From positions 6,076,001 through 6,140,000 of the forward strand of contig NC_017093.1 of NCBI RefSeq assembly GCF_000284295.1: DNA of 64,000 nucleotides, given 5' to 3'. The notes under the pieces are model-generated. The model ran no database searches, was not told where the DNA came from, and saw only the letters and a program-made list of their open reading frames with translations. The translations under genes and the position numbers were made by a program. Below are positions 1-9,293 of the stretch, in pieces; position 1 is the stretch's first letter; every line of letters begins with the position of its first letter. Source of the DNA: Actinoplanes missouriensis 431. GTDB taxonomy: Bacteria > Actinomycetota > Actinomycetes > Mycobacteriales > Micromonosporaceae.

Positions 1-2
1 AC

Positions 3-119
3 TTCGACGCCCGCATCATGTGGATCATGCTGGTGCTGGCCGCGGTCCGCCCGGCCCGCCGCCGAGGAGCCCGAGCCCCGGCCGACGTGAGCCACCCCTG
101 GTCCCGGGTCTCAACGTGA
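3..119 (+). CDS. possible 3' end of a gene cut by the left edge
   Basis: A frame open from the left edge ends at a TGA at 117-119 and gives about 38 residues. They begin with a hydrophobic stretch (FDARIMWIMLVLAAV) followed by an Arg/Ala/Pro-rich tail. This looks like the last membrane segment and cytoplasmic tail of a membrane protein whose body lies outside the window. No family can be named. Random open frames of this length are common at this GC content, so the call is weak. It converges on lexA. Confidence 0.3.
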   Translation, partial: FDARIMWIMLVLAAVRPARRRGARAPADVSHPWSRVST

Positions 120-195
120 CCCCTCACCCACCCCAGCCCCGGGCACACGGTGACCAGGGCCGCCGCCCGTCCGCAACCGCGCACCGCGCAACCGG

Positions 196-819
196 CTACA
201 ACCGGCGGATCACGCACACCACCTTGCCCAGCACCACTGCCTCATCACCCGGGATGATCTGGAACAGCGGGTTCCGCGGCACCAGCTCCACCCGGCTCCC
301 TCGCCGCCGGAGCACCTTCACCGTCGCCTCGCCCTCGATCATCGCCGCGACGATGTCGCCGTTCTCCGCGACCGGCTGCTGGCGCACCACCACCACGTCC
401 CCGTCACAGATAGCCGCGTCGATCATCGAGTCGCCCTTGACGTTGAGGGCGAAGAACGTGCCGTGCCCCACCATCCCGGCGGAGACGGTGAGGTGGTCCT
501 CGACGTTCTGCTCGGCGAGGATCGGTGTGCCGGCCGCGATGTCGCCGAGCACCGGCACGCTGATCGTCCGGTCGGCCGAGGGGCTGCGCACGTCGACGGC
601 GCGCGACCCGTGCGGCTGTCGCCGGAGGAGACCGTGCCGTTCGAGAACCTTGAGGTGGTGGGTCACCGAGGAGGGCGACACGAGCCCGACGGCGGCGCCG
701 ATCTCGCGGACGGTCGGAGGGTACCCCCGGTCGCGGATCGACTCGTGGATCACGGCGAGGATGCGCTCCTGCTTCGCGGTGATGGGGCGCTTCGGCCCGT
801 CACCACTGTCGATGCTCAT
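196..819 (-). CDS. lexA: LexA-type SOS repressor (S24 self-cleaving protease)
   Basis: A LexA-family repressor of about 207 residues. The N-terminal winged helix carries the LexA signature YPPTVREIGAAVGL followed by SPSSVTHHLKVLERHGLL. The C-terminal S24 domain has the Ala-Gly self-cleavage site in GDIAAGTPI, the catalytic Ser in KGDSMIDA and the catalytic Lys in GEATVKVLRR. In the family, RecA-stimulated cleavage inactivates the repressor and releases DNA-repair genes. An ATG at 819 is preferred because AAGG lies 8 bases upstream; an in-frame GTG at 828 would add three residues. Only 26 bases separate this start from the next gene, and no classical actinobacterial SOS box (CGAAC-N4-GTTCG) is visible there. 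An imperfect TTAG...CTAA dyad is present instead (listed separately). It may therefore be a LexA paralogue rather than the main SOS regulator. Confidence 0.9.
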   Translation of the reverse strand: MSIDSGDGPKRPITAKQERILAVIHESIRDRGYPPTVREIGAAVGLVSPSSVTHHLKVLERHGLLRRQPHGSRAVDVRSPSADRTISVPVLGDIAAGTPILAEQNVEDHLTVSAGMVGHGTFFALNVKGDSMIDAAICDGDVVVVRQQPVAENGDIVAAMIEGEATVKVLRRRGSRVELVPRNPLFQIIPGDEAVVLGKVVCVIRRL

Positions 820-840
820 GTGCCGCACCTTACCCGAATA

Positions 841-858
841 TTAGATCAGATGTACTAA
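841..858. promoter_or_regulatory. imperfect dyad upstream of lexA, possible operator
   Basis: TTAGATCAGATGTACTAA has outer arms TTAG/CTAA and matches its own complement at 6 of 9 paired positions. It lies directly upstream of the lexA start and overlaps the stop codon of the MFS gene. Autoregulation is typical of LexA, so this is the obvious place for an operator, but the sequence is not the usual actinobacterial SOS box. Confidence 0.3.
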
Positions 859-2102
859 CCGTGACCGAAAGTGCTCGTTCGGGGGACGGCCAGGGTGGCG
901 GGGAGAGCAGGCGCGCTCCGGATCGCCGGGCTGAGGGTTGCCGCGGTCGCCGCGCCGAGCATCACCGCGGCGAGCCCTCCGATCACCGCGACCGGGCTCA
1001 GGACGGTGAGCAGCAGACCCGCGCCGAGCGACGCGACGGGCATGACTCCCCAGGTCAGCGTCGCCCCGGCGCTCATCACCCGGCCCAGCAGGTCGTTCGG
1101 GACGACGAGCGTGGCGTAGCTGAGAATGACCACGTTCCACATCGGGCCGACGAAGGCGCAGAGCGCTCCGACGATCCCGAGCCCGATCGGTCCGGGCGCG
1201 ACGGTGAAGAGTGGGAGCAGCGCGGCCCACACCCAGTTCATGCCGATGATCACGGTGCGCGGGGTGAACAGCCGGTGCAGCCGGGCCGCGGCGAGCGCGC
1301 CGGCCAGCCCTCCGGCGCTGTAGATCCCGAGCATCAGCCCGATCTCGCCGGGCCGGGCGCCGTCCCGCTGGGCGAGCACCACGAGGACCAGCACGAGCGC
1401 CTGGAACACCAGGTTGCTGACCGCGAGCAACCCGAGTGCCGCGCGCACGAACGGGTGCCGCCACGTCCACCGCAGACCGGTCAGCGCGGCCCGCCAGAGG
1501 GGCTCGGCGGGAGCGACGGGCCGGTCCTGCAGGTCGCGCCGGAGGAAGAGCAGGCTCACCGCGGCGATCAGGTAGGAGACCCCGTCGACCAGGAACGGCA
1601 GCGCGCGGTCGACGCCGAAGAGCATTCCGCCGAGCGGCGGGCCGGCCAGGGAGCTGCCGCGGCTGCGGGCTTCGTTGTGGGCGATGGCGGTGGGTACGTC
1701 GGAACCCGTCACGACCCGGGGCAGCGCCGCCCGTTCCGCCAGCCCGAAGAAGACGAAGCAGAGTCCCTGGACGAACACGACGACGCAGAGCTGCGCCGTG
1801 GTCAGCCACCCGGACCAGATCGCGATCGGCACCGTGAGCAGCGTCAGCCCGGCCACGATCTCGCTGATCAGCAGGATGCGCCACCGGTCCCAGCGGTCGA
1901 CGAGCGGCCCGGCCGGCAGGTTGGCGAGCAGGTGCGGCAGCGCACCGGCGGCCCCGACCAGCCCGGCGTCGGCGGGCGAGCCGGTGGTGGTGAGCACGAG
2001 CAGCGGGGTGGCGGTGGCGCTGATCTGCGCGCCGAGGCTGGACACCACCTGCCCACTCCAGAGCAGCGTGAAGTCCCGGTTGCGCCAGAGCGACGTGCTC
2101 AC
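855..2102 (-). CDS. MFS transporter, drug/siderophore exporter type
   Basis: A polytopic major facilitator superfamily protein of about 415 residues with roughly 12 hydrophobic segments. The first segment begins NRDFTLLWSGQVVSSLGAQIS, the opening typical of EntS/macrolide-efflux-like MFS exporters. An inter-helix basic motif (LVDRWDRWRILL) matches the MFS motif A position. The GTG at 2102 is chosen because the protein then begins at STSLWRNRDF. That GTG also overlaps the TGA of the upstream regulator remnant by four bases (GTGA), a sign of former translational coupling. Longer in-frame starts up to 2189 would add a Pro/Arg-rich stretch that is really the out-of-frame regulator. The substrate cannot be told from the sequence. 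Confidence 0.88.
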   Translation of the reverse strand: MSTSLWRNRDFTLLWSGQVVSSLGAQISATATPLLVLTTTGSPADAGLVGAAGALPHLLANLPAGPLVDRWDRWRILLISEIVAGLTLLTVPIAIWSGWLTTAQLCVVVFVQGLCFVFFGLAERAALPRVVTGSDVPTAIAHNEARSRGSSLAGPPLGGMLFGVDRALPFLVDGVSYLIAAVSLLFLRRDLQDRPVAPAEPLWRAALTGLRWTWRHPFVRAALGLLAVSNLVFQALVLVLVVLAQRDGARPGEIGLMLGIYSAGGLAGALAAARLHRLFTPRTVIIGMNWVWAALLPLFTVAPGPIGLGIVGALCAFVGPMWNVVILSYATLVVPNDLLGRVMSAGATLTWGVMPVASLGAGLLLTVLSPVAVIGGLAAVMLGAATAATLSPAIRSAPALPATLAVPRTSTFGHG

Positions 2103-2388
2103 GCCGGCTCGTCGGGGGTCGGGAACGCGTGGAACAGCACGGTGATCGGGCGGCTGCCCTCGGGCAGGTCCTCGGGGCGCCGGTGCCACCGGTTGAGCAG
2201 TCGAGGTATTCCGCGCCGAACCGGGCGAGCTCGTCGGCGGTGAGGTGGGTGGCGCCGAACGAGTGCTCGGCCGCGGCGGCGAAGTCCCCGTACGCCGCGC
2301 GGTTCGTCAGGTACGCGGTGAGGTCTCGGTCGGCGCCGAACTCGACGGCCAGGTCCGCCGAGGTGGCCGGGCCGCGCTGTAAAACAAA
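2099..2388 (-). pseudogene. decayed ArsR-like regulator remnant upstream of the MFS exporter
   Basis: On the minus strand, a frame reads QRGPATSADLAVEFG followed by about 45 residues of mixed helix character (LTADELARFGAEYLD). It then loses phase near 2190, and the next frame continues LLNRWHRRPEDLPEG and ends HAFPTPDEPA at TGA 2099-2101. Both parts resemble an ArsR-type regulator: the first the start of a winged helix, the second its C-terminal effector part. No start codon or complete helix-turn-helix is present, because the membrane-protein gene to the right ends at 2393. I read this as a gene with a lost N-terminus, an internal deletion and a frameshift. The exporter may now be constitutively expressed. 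Confidence 0.55.
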
Positions 2389-2392
2389 CTTT

Positions 2393-3568
2393 CTAGCGGA
2401 CGAAGAGCAGGAACAGCCCGGCCCAGGTGCACCCGATCATGAAGATCACCATCGGCAGCTCGTCGGCGAGCGTGGCCAGCACCGGCCGGTCCGGCGACTC
2501 GGCGAGCGCCCGGTCGTGGGCGACGATCACCCCGAGCACGTGGCCGGCCAGGATCAGCGCGATCTGCGCCGCCGCCATCGCCCCGGGGATCAGGGCCGGG
2601 TTCCAGTCCGGCTCCCGGCCGAGCAGCAGCAGTACGCCGCGCGGACCCTCCACCAGCAGCAACGACAGGTAGTGCGCGAGCGTGTATCCGACCGCGATCG
2701 GGATCAGCGAGCCGGTCACGTCGAACCGTCCGGCGACCCGCCGGACGGCGACCAGGATGAGCCCGCAGATCAGCACGAGAGCGGCCGTGGCGAGCAGGCC
2801 GGGGTGCCCCGCCCGCTGCACGAAAGCCGCCCAGGCCGGCCCGCCGGCGGCGCTGTCGAAGACGGTCGATCCCCACCAGACGGCGAGGAAGGCGGCGGGC
2901 GCGGGCGTGGCCAGGCCGGACAGCCACGGCTTCCAGGCCGGCGGGCTCAGACGCCCGGCCAGCGACGAGTACACCTCGAAGCAGTCGGCCCGGGCGAACC
3001 ACTCCTCGCCGCGCACCACCGCGCCGGCGAGCTGCATCACCCCGTACCCGCAGAGGAATGCGCCGACCGCGACCGGATCGCCCTGATGGGGCACGACGAG
3101 CTCGAACCAGACGAACGCCAGCAGGAACGCCGCCGCGGGCCATGACCCCGCGCCCCGGCCGGGCGGAAGCGGCCGCAGGCCGTGCGGTGGCAGACGGAAC
3201 GGTGGCCGGCAGAGCAAGGCGAAGAGCGTGCGCAGCGGGTTGACCGCCCGCCACACCGGTCCGAGCACGACGCTGACCGGCACCAGACCGACCCAGAGCC
3301 AGACGAAGAGCGCGTGCGCCGCCGGGTTGCGATCGCCGGGCGGCCCGAGGAACGCGATGACGACGACGCAGCCGGTCAGAAGCAGGACCGGATAGCGCAG
3401 CCAGGCGAGCGGCGCCTCCCGCGGGACACCGCCGTCCAAGCGCGGCCGGCGCCACAGGAACGCCGAGATCAGGAACGACAGGACGACCGTCGCGGCGCCG
3501 GCCTGCAGCACCAGGTCGAGGGGCAACGGCAGATCGGCCGAGGAACCGACACCGTGCGCGACGTTCAC
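2393..3568 (-). CDS. polytopic membrane protein, function unknown (third gene of a three-gene operon)
   Basis: About 391 residues with some eight to ten hydrophobic segments and no signal peptide; no enzymatic motif is recognised. A GTG at 3568 overlaps the stop of the preceding gene (GTGA), which fixes the start; the longer in-frame extension to 3652 would run antisense-like through that gene. Single histidines sit near several membrane segments (for example VVPHQGD and YTLAHYLSLL), but no clear metal site is seen. It is coupled to two other membrane proteins (4833-3565 and 5894-4830), so the three probably form one complex. The neighbours' His-rich membrane segments and cupredoxin-like tail hint at copper or electron-transfer chemistry, but that is inference. 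Confidence 0.8.
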   Translation of the reverse strand: MNVAHGVGSSADLPLPLDLVLQAGAATVVLSFLISAFLWRRPRLDGGVPREAPLAWLRYPVLLLTGCVVVIAFLGPPGDRNPAAHALFVWLWVGLVPVSVVLGPVWRAVNPLRTLFALLCRPPFRLPPHGLRPLPPGRGAGSWPAAAFLLAFVWFELVVPHQGDPVAVGAFLCGYGVMQLAGAVVRGEEWFARADCFEVYSSLAGRLSPPAWKPWLSGLATPAPAAFLAVWWGSTVFDSAAGGPAWAAFVQRAGHPGLLATAALVLICGLILVAVRRVAGRFDVTGSLIPIAVGYTLAHYLSLLLVEGPRGVLLLLGREPDWNPALIPGAMAAAQIALILAGHVLGVIVAHDRALAESPDRPVLATLADELPMVIFMIGCTWAGLFLLFVR

Positions 3569-4833
3569 CGCACCTCGATCTGCACCAGCAGCGTCGACGG
3601 ATGCGCCTCCACGTCGAACAGCCCGGCCCGCCCGGCCGCGAACAGCACACACGCCGGCTGGCCCGCCTGCACCGGATAGGCCAGGTCATAGCCGTGCACG
3701 TGCACCTCCCCCGCCACGTCCGAGGTGACGCCGAGCAGCACGGTGCTGTTCAGCGGAACGGCCACCCGGTGCGGTGCCGGCTCCGCACGTCCGTCACGCA
3801 GAGCGACATTGACGGGTACGGCGTCAGGCGCCGCCGATCCACACGACGTCGTCACGGCCCGCACCGGTTCACCGGCGGTGCAGCCGCCGAGCAGCAGCAC
3901 CCCGATGATCAGCATGGCCGCCGGCTGCCGGGCGAGTTCGCGCAGGACGCCCGCCCCGGCGACCGCGACACCGGCCCCGAGTCCGAGCGCGACGACCACC
4001 AGGACACGCTCGGCGACGGCCGGACCGGCGAACGGCAGCACCGGCCGGTGGAACGAGGTGACGTCCGGCAGCACGAACACCGCGGTGAGCGCCGCGCCGC
4101 CGCAGACCGCGAGGACACCGGCGGGACGGCCACGCAGGGCGGTCACCGCGCCACCGATGATCAGCGGCCAGGCGAGCAGGTTGATCCCGGCCGCGCTGAG
4201 GAACGTCCCGATCAGCGGCGCGGACTCGACGGCCAGGGTGGACCCGGCGACGTGCGCGATCGAGGCGCCGGCCGCGACCAGGCCGCAGACGCAGAGCAGC
4301 AGGTCACCGCGGGGAAGCCGGCGGGCGGCCAGGAGCACCGCCGCGATCAGCAGCGCGGTGGCCGCCCACCAGAGCGGCGAGATCGGGCGCTGCTCCCCGG
4401 TGAGCACACCGGTGACCATGACGGTCGCACCGCCGCCCGCGGCCTCCGCGGTCCCGCCGCCTACGGTCAGCGGGATCGACCAGTCAACCGTCTCGCCTGC
4501 CGCGACCCTGCGGCCGTCGGGGGTGGCGCGCTGGTCGATCCAGGTGAGTGTCGCGCCCGGAGCGACCACCACCCCCGACCCGTCCGCGGTTCTTGTCCCG
4601 CCTCCGGCTTTGGCGCCGCCGATCGTGACCGGCGCGCCCGTGCCGTTGCGCAGCCGCAGGCGGGCGCCGTTCTCGATCGCGACCACGGAGAGCCCCGGCA
4701 CGGCCGGAACCACGGCGACGACCCGGCTCCGCGCGTCGGTCGCGGTGAGCCCGCCCGCATGCGCCGACGCCGGGGCCGGACATGCCAGAAGAATCGTGAA
4801 GAAGGCCAGACAGGCGGCGGCGAGGCGGCTCAC
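3565..4833 (-). CDS. exported membrane protein with C-terminal cupredoxin-like domain
   Basis: About 422 residues. The order is a signal peptide (LAAACLAFFTILLACPAPASAHA), an N-terminal extracytoplasmic beta-rich domain of about 120 residues, about six membrane segments, and a C-terminal domain of about 100 residues. That last domain contains GEVHVHGYDLAY and ends FDVEAHPSTLLVQIEVR. HVHGYD is a pattern I associate with small cupredoxin-like actinobacterial lipoproteins. The last membrane segment ends in a lipobox-like LLLGGC at the ATG at 3915, so this part looks like a lipoprotein joined in frame to a membrane protein. The GTG start at 4833 overlaps the upstream stop (GTGA). The role is unknown; copper handling is a guess. 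Confidence 0.75.
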   Translation of the reverse strand: MSRLAAACLAFFTILLACPAPASAHAGGLTATDARSRVVAVVPAVPGLSVVAIENGARLRLRNGTGAPVTIGGAKAGGGTRTADGSGVVVAPGATLTWIDQRATPDGRRVAAGETVDWSIPLTVGGGTAEAAGGGATVMVTGVLTGEQRPISPLWWAATALLIAAVLLAARRLPRGDLLLCVCGLVAAGASIAHVAGSTLAVESAPLIGTFLSAAGINLLAWPLIIGGAVTALRGRPAGVLAVCGGAALTAVFVLPDVTSFHRPVLPFAGPAVAERVLVVVALGLGAGVAVAGAGVLRELARQPAAMLIIGVLLLGGCTAGEPVRAVTTSCGSAAPDAVPVNVALRDGRAEPAPHRVAVPLNSTVLLGVTSDVAGEVHVHGYDLAYPVQAGQPACVLFAAGRAGLFDVEAHPSTLLVQIEVR

Positions 4834-5894
4834 GACCGTTGCAGGTACTGCACGCTGCGGGCGACGAGCACGGTGCCCACCCCGGTCAGCGCCGTGTACA
4901 TCAGCAGCCCGGTCACCATGTGGATGTTGAAGCCGGGGCTGCCCTCCACGATCGTCCCCACGGTCAGCACGGCGCCCCAGGTCAGCGGCGGCGCGAGCAG
5001 CCCGAGCAGGATCCACCGGGCGTTCACCGGCGTCCCGGTCAGGAGCCGGTTCGCGATCCGGGAGACGACTTCGAGCACCAGCGCGGCGGCCGCGACCGTG
5101 AGCGCCGGCCACCACGCGTCCTGCGAGTCGAACATCAGGTGCATGAGCAGGGCCGGAACGGCGATCAGCGCGGTCGGCAGCCCGAGCGGCAGCGGCCAGC
5201 GCCGGCCCAGCACGATCAGCGGGAGCAGCAGCAGAACCGTGCTGAACAGGTAGCCGTGCACGAGCTGCGCGTCCGGCGAGAAGATCGGCACCGGGTCGGC
5301 GCCGGAGCCGAGGTGCCGGAAGCCGATCGCCGAGGCGTGCAGCGAGTAGATGTGCACCGGCAGCACCGCGAAAAGCACCGAGATCCCGACCAGCCAGCCG
5401 CCGCCGGCGCCCAGGGTCCGGCCGGGCACGGTGGCCTGCATCAGCGCCGGGCCCATCGCCACCAGCACCATGCCGAGAATGATGAACTCGTGGCTCGGGC
5501 TGACGAAGATCTCCATGTCCCGCTCGATGCCGAACACGTTGTGCCACAGCGTGTCCATGCCGCCGCCGACCAGCAGCGCCGCCATCCCGGCGAGCGGCAG
5601 CCGCAGGGCGTTCGGCAGGGCCAGCACCGACGCGTACGTCGGGATGCCGGGCAGCCGCGACCGCATGATCCAGAGCAGGGTGAACCCGGAGGCGGCGATG
5701 CCGGAGTAGAGCACGCCGTGCCACGGGGTCCAGAACGTCTCCAGCTCCGGCGTGGTGGCGTGCGCGTACGCGTCTAGCTGCAACCCGATCACCAGCCAGG
5801 CGCTGGCGACGACCAGGACCCAGCGTTCCCGCGCGCTGAACGTCACGGTTTCCGGCGACGATGCCGCAGGCGCCTGTTCCACGGACGTTGTCAC
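4830..5894 (-). CDS. polytopic membrane protein with conserved histidines, function unknown (first gene of operon)
   Basis: 354 residues with about nine membrane segments and a short cytoplasmic N-terminus. Histidines and acids cluster near segment ends: DAYAHATTPE, WTPWHGVLYSG, DTLWHNVFGIERD and SPSHEF. This arrangement suggests a membrane-embedded metal or haem site. The GTG at 5894 follows GGAAACC. The gene begins the operon 5894 to 2393, and each junction is a four-base overlap. I do not recognise a named family. A copper-membrane-oxidase-like or CopD-like role is possible but unproven. Confidence 0.75.
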   Translation of the reverse strand: MTTSVEQAPAASSPETVTFSARERWVLVVASAWLVIGLQLDAYAHATTPELETFWTPWHGVLYSGIAASGFTLLWIMRSRLPGIPTYASVLALPNALRLPLAGMAALLVGGGMDTLWHNVFGIERDMEIFVSPSHEFIILGMVLVAMGPALMQATVPGRTLGAGGGWLVGISVLFAVLPVHIYSLHASAIGFRHLGSGADPVPIFSPDAQLVHGYLFSTVLLLLPLIVLGRRWPLPLGLPTALIAVPALLMHLMFDSQDAWWPALTVAAAALVLEVVSRIANRLLTGTPVNARWILLGLLAPPLTWGAVLTVGTIVEGSPGFNIHMVTGLLMYTALTGVGTVLVARSVQYLQRS

Positions 5895-5961
5895 GGTTTC
5901 CTACCCCCATGCGATCGATGTCAGCGACCGCACCCTACATCGCCGCTGTTAAATTCCTCGA

Positions 5962-6924
5962 TCAACCAGCACCGGTCCGCCGGGCAACGCCTCGATCGGC
6001 GACCGCGCGCAACGCGGGCACGACCCCCCGCGGCAGGAACAGCACGCACCCCACCAGCAGCAGCGCGTACACCGCGTACGACAGTACGCTCGGCGCGTAG
6101 TCCGGCATGCCCGGCATCGTCCCCAGCGTGTTCAGCACCTGGACCAGCACCACGATCAGGACCGCGCCGACGACCGGGCCGGCCAGGGTGCCGAGGCCGC
6201 CGACGACGGCCATCACGACGTACTCGATGGAGAGCAGCACCGGGAACGAGCCCGGCGCCAGATATCCCAGATAGAACGCGTAGACCCCACCGGCCAGACC
6301 GGCGAACGAGGCGGAGAGGGCGAAGACGACCAGCCGGTACCCGCCGACCGGGACGCCGCTGGCCGCCGCCGCGATCTCGCTGGTCGCGGCGGCGCGCAGG
6401 CCGCGACCGGGGCGGGAGGAGACCACGTTGCGCGACACCAGCAGGGCGATGCCGAGAACCAGGAGCGCCAGGTACGCGTACCCGATGTCCTCACGCAGTG
6501 AGAAGTCCCCGACCGAGAACCTCGGTATCCCCTGGAGGCCGATCGCGCCGCCCGCCCACTCGGCCTGTGCGAGCAACGACAGCAGGATGAGCTGCACCGC
6601 GAGGGTGGCGAACGCGAGGTGGTGGCCGCGCAGCCGGAGCAGCGGGAAGCCGATGAGGACCGCCGCCACGGCAGCGACGATCGGGGCGGCGAGCAGGGCC
6701 GGCACGGGTGGGACGCCGTGCACCGCGAGAAGGCCCGCGGTGTAGGCGCCGATCGCGGAGAAGGAGGCCTGTCCGAGCGAGACCTGCCCGGCGTACCCCA
6801 TCAGTAATGAGACGCCGACGGTGACCGCGGCAGCGAGGGTGAGCAGCACGAACGTCGCGAGGTGCCGTTCCGGTAGCAGCAGCGGGAGGACCAGAGCCGC
6901 GACGGCGGCGACGGCGAGCCTCAT
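5962..6924 (-). CDS. livM: branched-chain amino acid-type ABC permease LivM
   Basis: About 320 residues with eight to nine membrane segments. It carries the LivM-type stretch MGYAGQVSLGQASFSAIGAY near residue 45 and the cytoplasmic loop typical of HAAT permeases (RAAATSEIAAAASGV) at about residue 200. LivM and LivH form the membrane channel of HAAT-family transporters that import branched-chain amino acids, amides or other small carboxylates. The ATG at 6924 overlaps the livH stop (ATGA). It is the last gene of the five-gene operon 10450 to 5962. Confidence 0.92.
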   Translation of the reverse strand: MRLAVAAVAALVLPLLLPERHLATFVLLTLAAAVTVGVSLLMGYAGQVSLGQASFSAIGAYTAGLLAVHGVPPVPALLAAPIVAAVAAVLIGFPLLRLRGHHLAFATLAVQLILLSLLAQAEWAGGAIGLQGIPRFSVGDFSLREDIGYAYLALLVLGIALLVSRNVVSSRPGRGLRAAATSEIAAAASGVPVGGYRLVVFALSASFAGLAGGVYAFYLGYLAPGSFPVLLSIEYVVMAVVGGLGTLAGPVVGAVLIVVLVQVLNTLGTMPGMPDYAPSVLSYAVYALLLVGCVLFLPRGVVPALRAVADRGVARRTGAG

Positions 6925-7781
6925 GACGCGGTGGCCGGGACGGGACCGCTGCGGGCCGACTGGATGATCATGACGGTGAGCATCAGCACGAGCGCGACCT
7001 CCACCTGGTAGGCGCCGCCGCCGTAGCCCGCGACGAGCGTCTGCGCGACGCCGAGCAGCAGGCCGCCGGCGAGGGCGACGACGGGACGGGTCAGTCCGCC
7101 GAGGACGGCCGCGGCGAAACCGTTGACGATCAGGGCCACGTCGCTGTCGAACGTGACCTGCTGGACGGGTGTGGTGAGCACCCCGGCGAGACCGCCGAGC
7201 GCGCCGCCGAGAACGAACGCGTGGAGGCCCATGCGGCGCACGGAGATGCCGACGACCCGCGCGGCGTAGGGGTTGGAGGCGCACGCGGAGAGCGCCTTAC
7301 CCAGGTCGGTGCGGCTGAAGAACCACGCCAGCACGGCGAAGACCGGACCCGTCACGGCGAGAATGAGCAGGTAGTGCGCCTGCAGCCGGGCGCCTGCCAC
7401 CTCGGCCACGCCGGGCACGCCCGGGTAGGAGCGGGGCTGATCCCCCCAGATCAACACCTCGATCGCGTACGCGAGGACACCCAGCCCGAGCGTGACGATC
7501 AACGATGTTCCGGGACTGGTGCCGGGCCGGCCGATCGCGACGACCCCGACGATCAGCCCGGCCGCCGCGCCGAGCAGCACCCCGCCGGCCTCGGCGACGC
7601 CGTGCGGCAGGCCGGCGCCGAGCAGGGAGCTGGTCAGCATGGCGGCGAGCACCGCGAACGCGCCCTGCGCGAAGTTGACCACCCGGGTCACCCGGTAGAT
7701 CGCCACGAGACCGCTGGCGACCAGCGCGAACCCGGCGCCCAGGCCGAGCCCGGTGACCAGGTAGCCGACGAGGTCGCTCAT
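6921..7781 (-). CDS. livH: branched-chain amino acid-type ABC permease LivH
   Basis: About 286 residues with eight membrane segments. It contains the LivH hallmark YRVTRVVNFAQGAFAVLAAM near residue 35 and the loop ALSACASNPYAARVVGISV. It partners LivM as the second permease subunit. The ATG at 7781 overlaps the livF stop codon by four bases; the in-frame extension upstream of it to 7898 lies inside livF and is rejected. Confidence 0.93.
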   Translation of the reverse strand: MSDLVGYLVTGLGLGAGFALVASGLVAIYRVTRVVNFAQGAFAVLAAMLTSSLLGAGLPHGVAEAGGVLLGAAAGLIVGVVAIGRPGTSPGTSLIVTLGLGVLAYAIEVLIWGDQPRSYPGVPGVAEVAGARLQAHYLLILAVTGPVFAVLAWFFSRTDLGKALSACASNPYAARVVGISVRRMGLHAFVLGGALGGLAGVLTTPVQQVTFDSDVALIVNGFAAAVLGGLTRPVVALAGGLLLGVAQTLVAGYGGGAYQVEVALVLMLTVMIIQSARSGPVPATAS

Positions 7782-8450
7782 GACGCCGCCACGTGCCCGC
7801 CGAGGTACGCGGCCGTCACCCGGGCATCCCGGGCCAGGTCCGCCGAGGTGCCGTGCAGCGCGATCCGGCCCGCCTCCAGCACGTACGCCCGGTCGCACAG
7901 TTCCAGGGCGAGACGCGCGTTCTGCTCGATCAGCAGCACCGCCAGCCCGCGCGACGCGTGCAGCTGCCGGAGGTGGCCGGCGAGCATCGTCACGACCAGC
8001 GGCGCGAGGCCGAGGCTCAGCTCGTCGATCACCAGCACGTCGGGCCGGGCCATCAGCGCCCGGCCGATCGCGACCATCTGCTGCTGCCCGCCGGAGAGCG
8101 TCCCGGCCCGTCGCCGCCGGAGCCCGCCGAGCTCGGGGAACAGCTCGTAGACGGCGCTGGTGTCCCGGCCGTGCCGTCCGTTGCGCCAGCCGCCGAGCCG
8201 CAGGTTGTCGTCGACGCTCAGATCGCCGAACATCTCCCGGCCCTCCGGGACCTGAGCGAGCCGGCCCCGCACGGCGACCGTCCCGGCGTCCGGCTCGAGC
8301 AGGCCGGAGAGCGCCTTGACCAGGGTGGACTTGCCGGCGCCGTTGGCGCCGATCAGGGCCACCATCTCCCCCGCGCCGACGGTGAGATCGACGCCGTCCA
8401 GGGCGGTCGCCCCGGAGTAGCGCACGGTGAGCCCGCTGACCTCCACGATG

Positions 8451-8458
<8 letters not shown>
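7778..8458 (-). CDS. livF: HAAT-family ABC transporter ATPase LivF
   Basis: 226 residues. Walker A is GANGAGKST, the signature is LSGGQQQ and Walker B is VLVIDELSLGLAP with the LivF-typical SLGLAP. The ABC signature is intact. LivF and LivG form the cytoplasmic ATPase pair. The start overlaps the end of livG by eight bases. Confidence 0.94.

Positions 8459-9289
<831 letters not shown>

Positions 9290-9293
<4 letters not shown>

Noticed and set aside
861..2243. A 460-residue + strand frame opposite the MFS exporter
   Set aside because: It is Arg/Glu/Gly-rich without hydrophobic structure or ribosome binding site. It is the antisense shadow of a well supported membrane protein gene in high-GC DNA.
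2307..3689. Longer protein covering the membrane gene in another frame
   Set aside because: Arg/Ala/Gly-rich, no membrane or domain pattern; the overlapping frame with clear membrane segments is preferred.
5962..7284. LivM starting at 7284 instead of 6924
   Set aside because: The extra N-terminus lies inside livH and is Arg/Pro-rich; the ATGA overlap at 6924 gives a normal LivM length.
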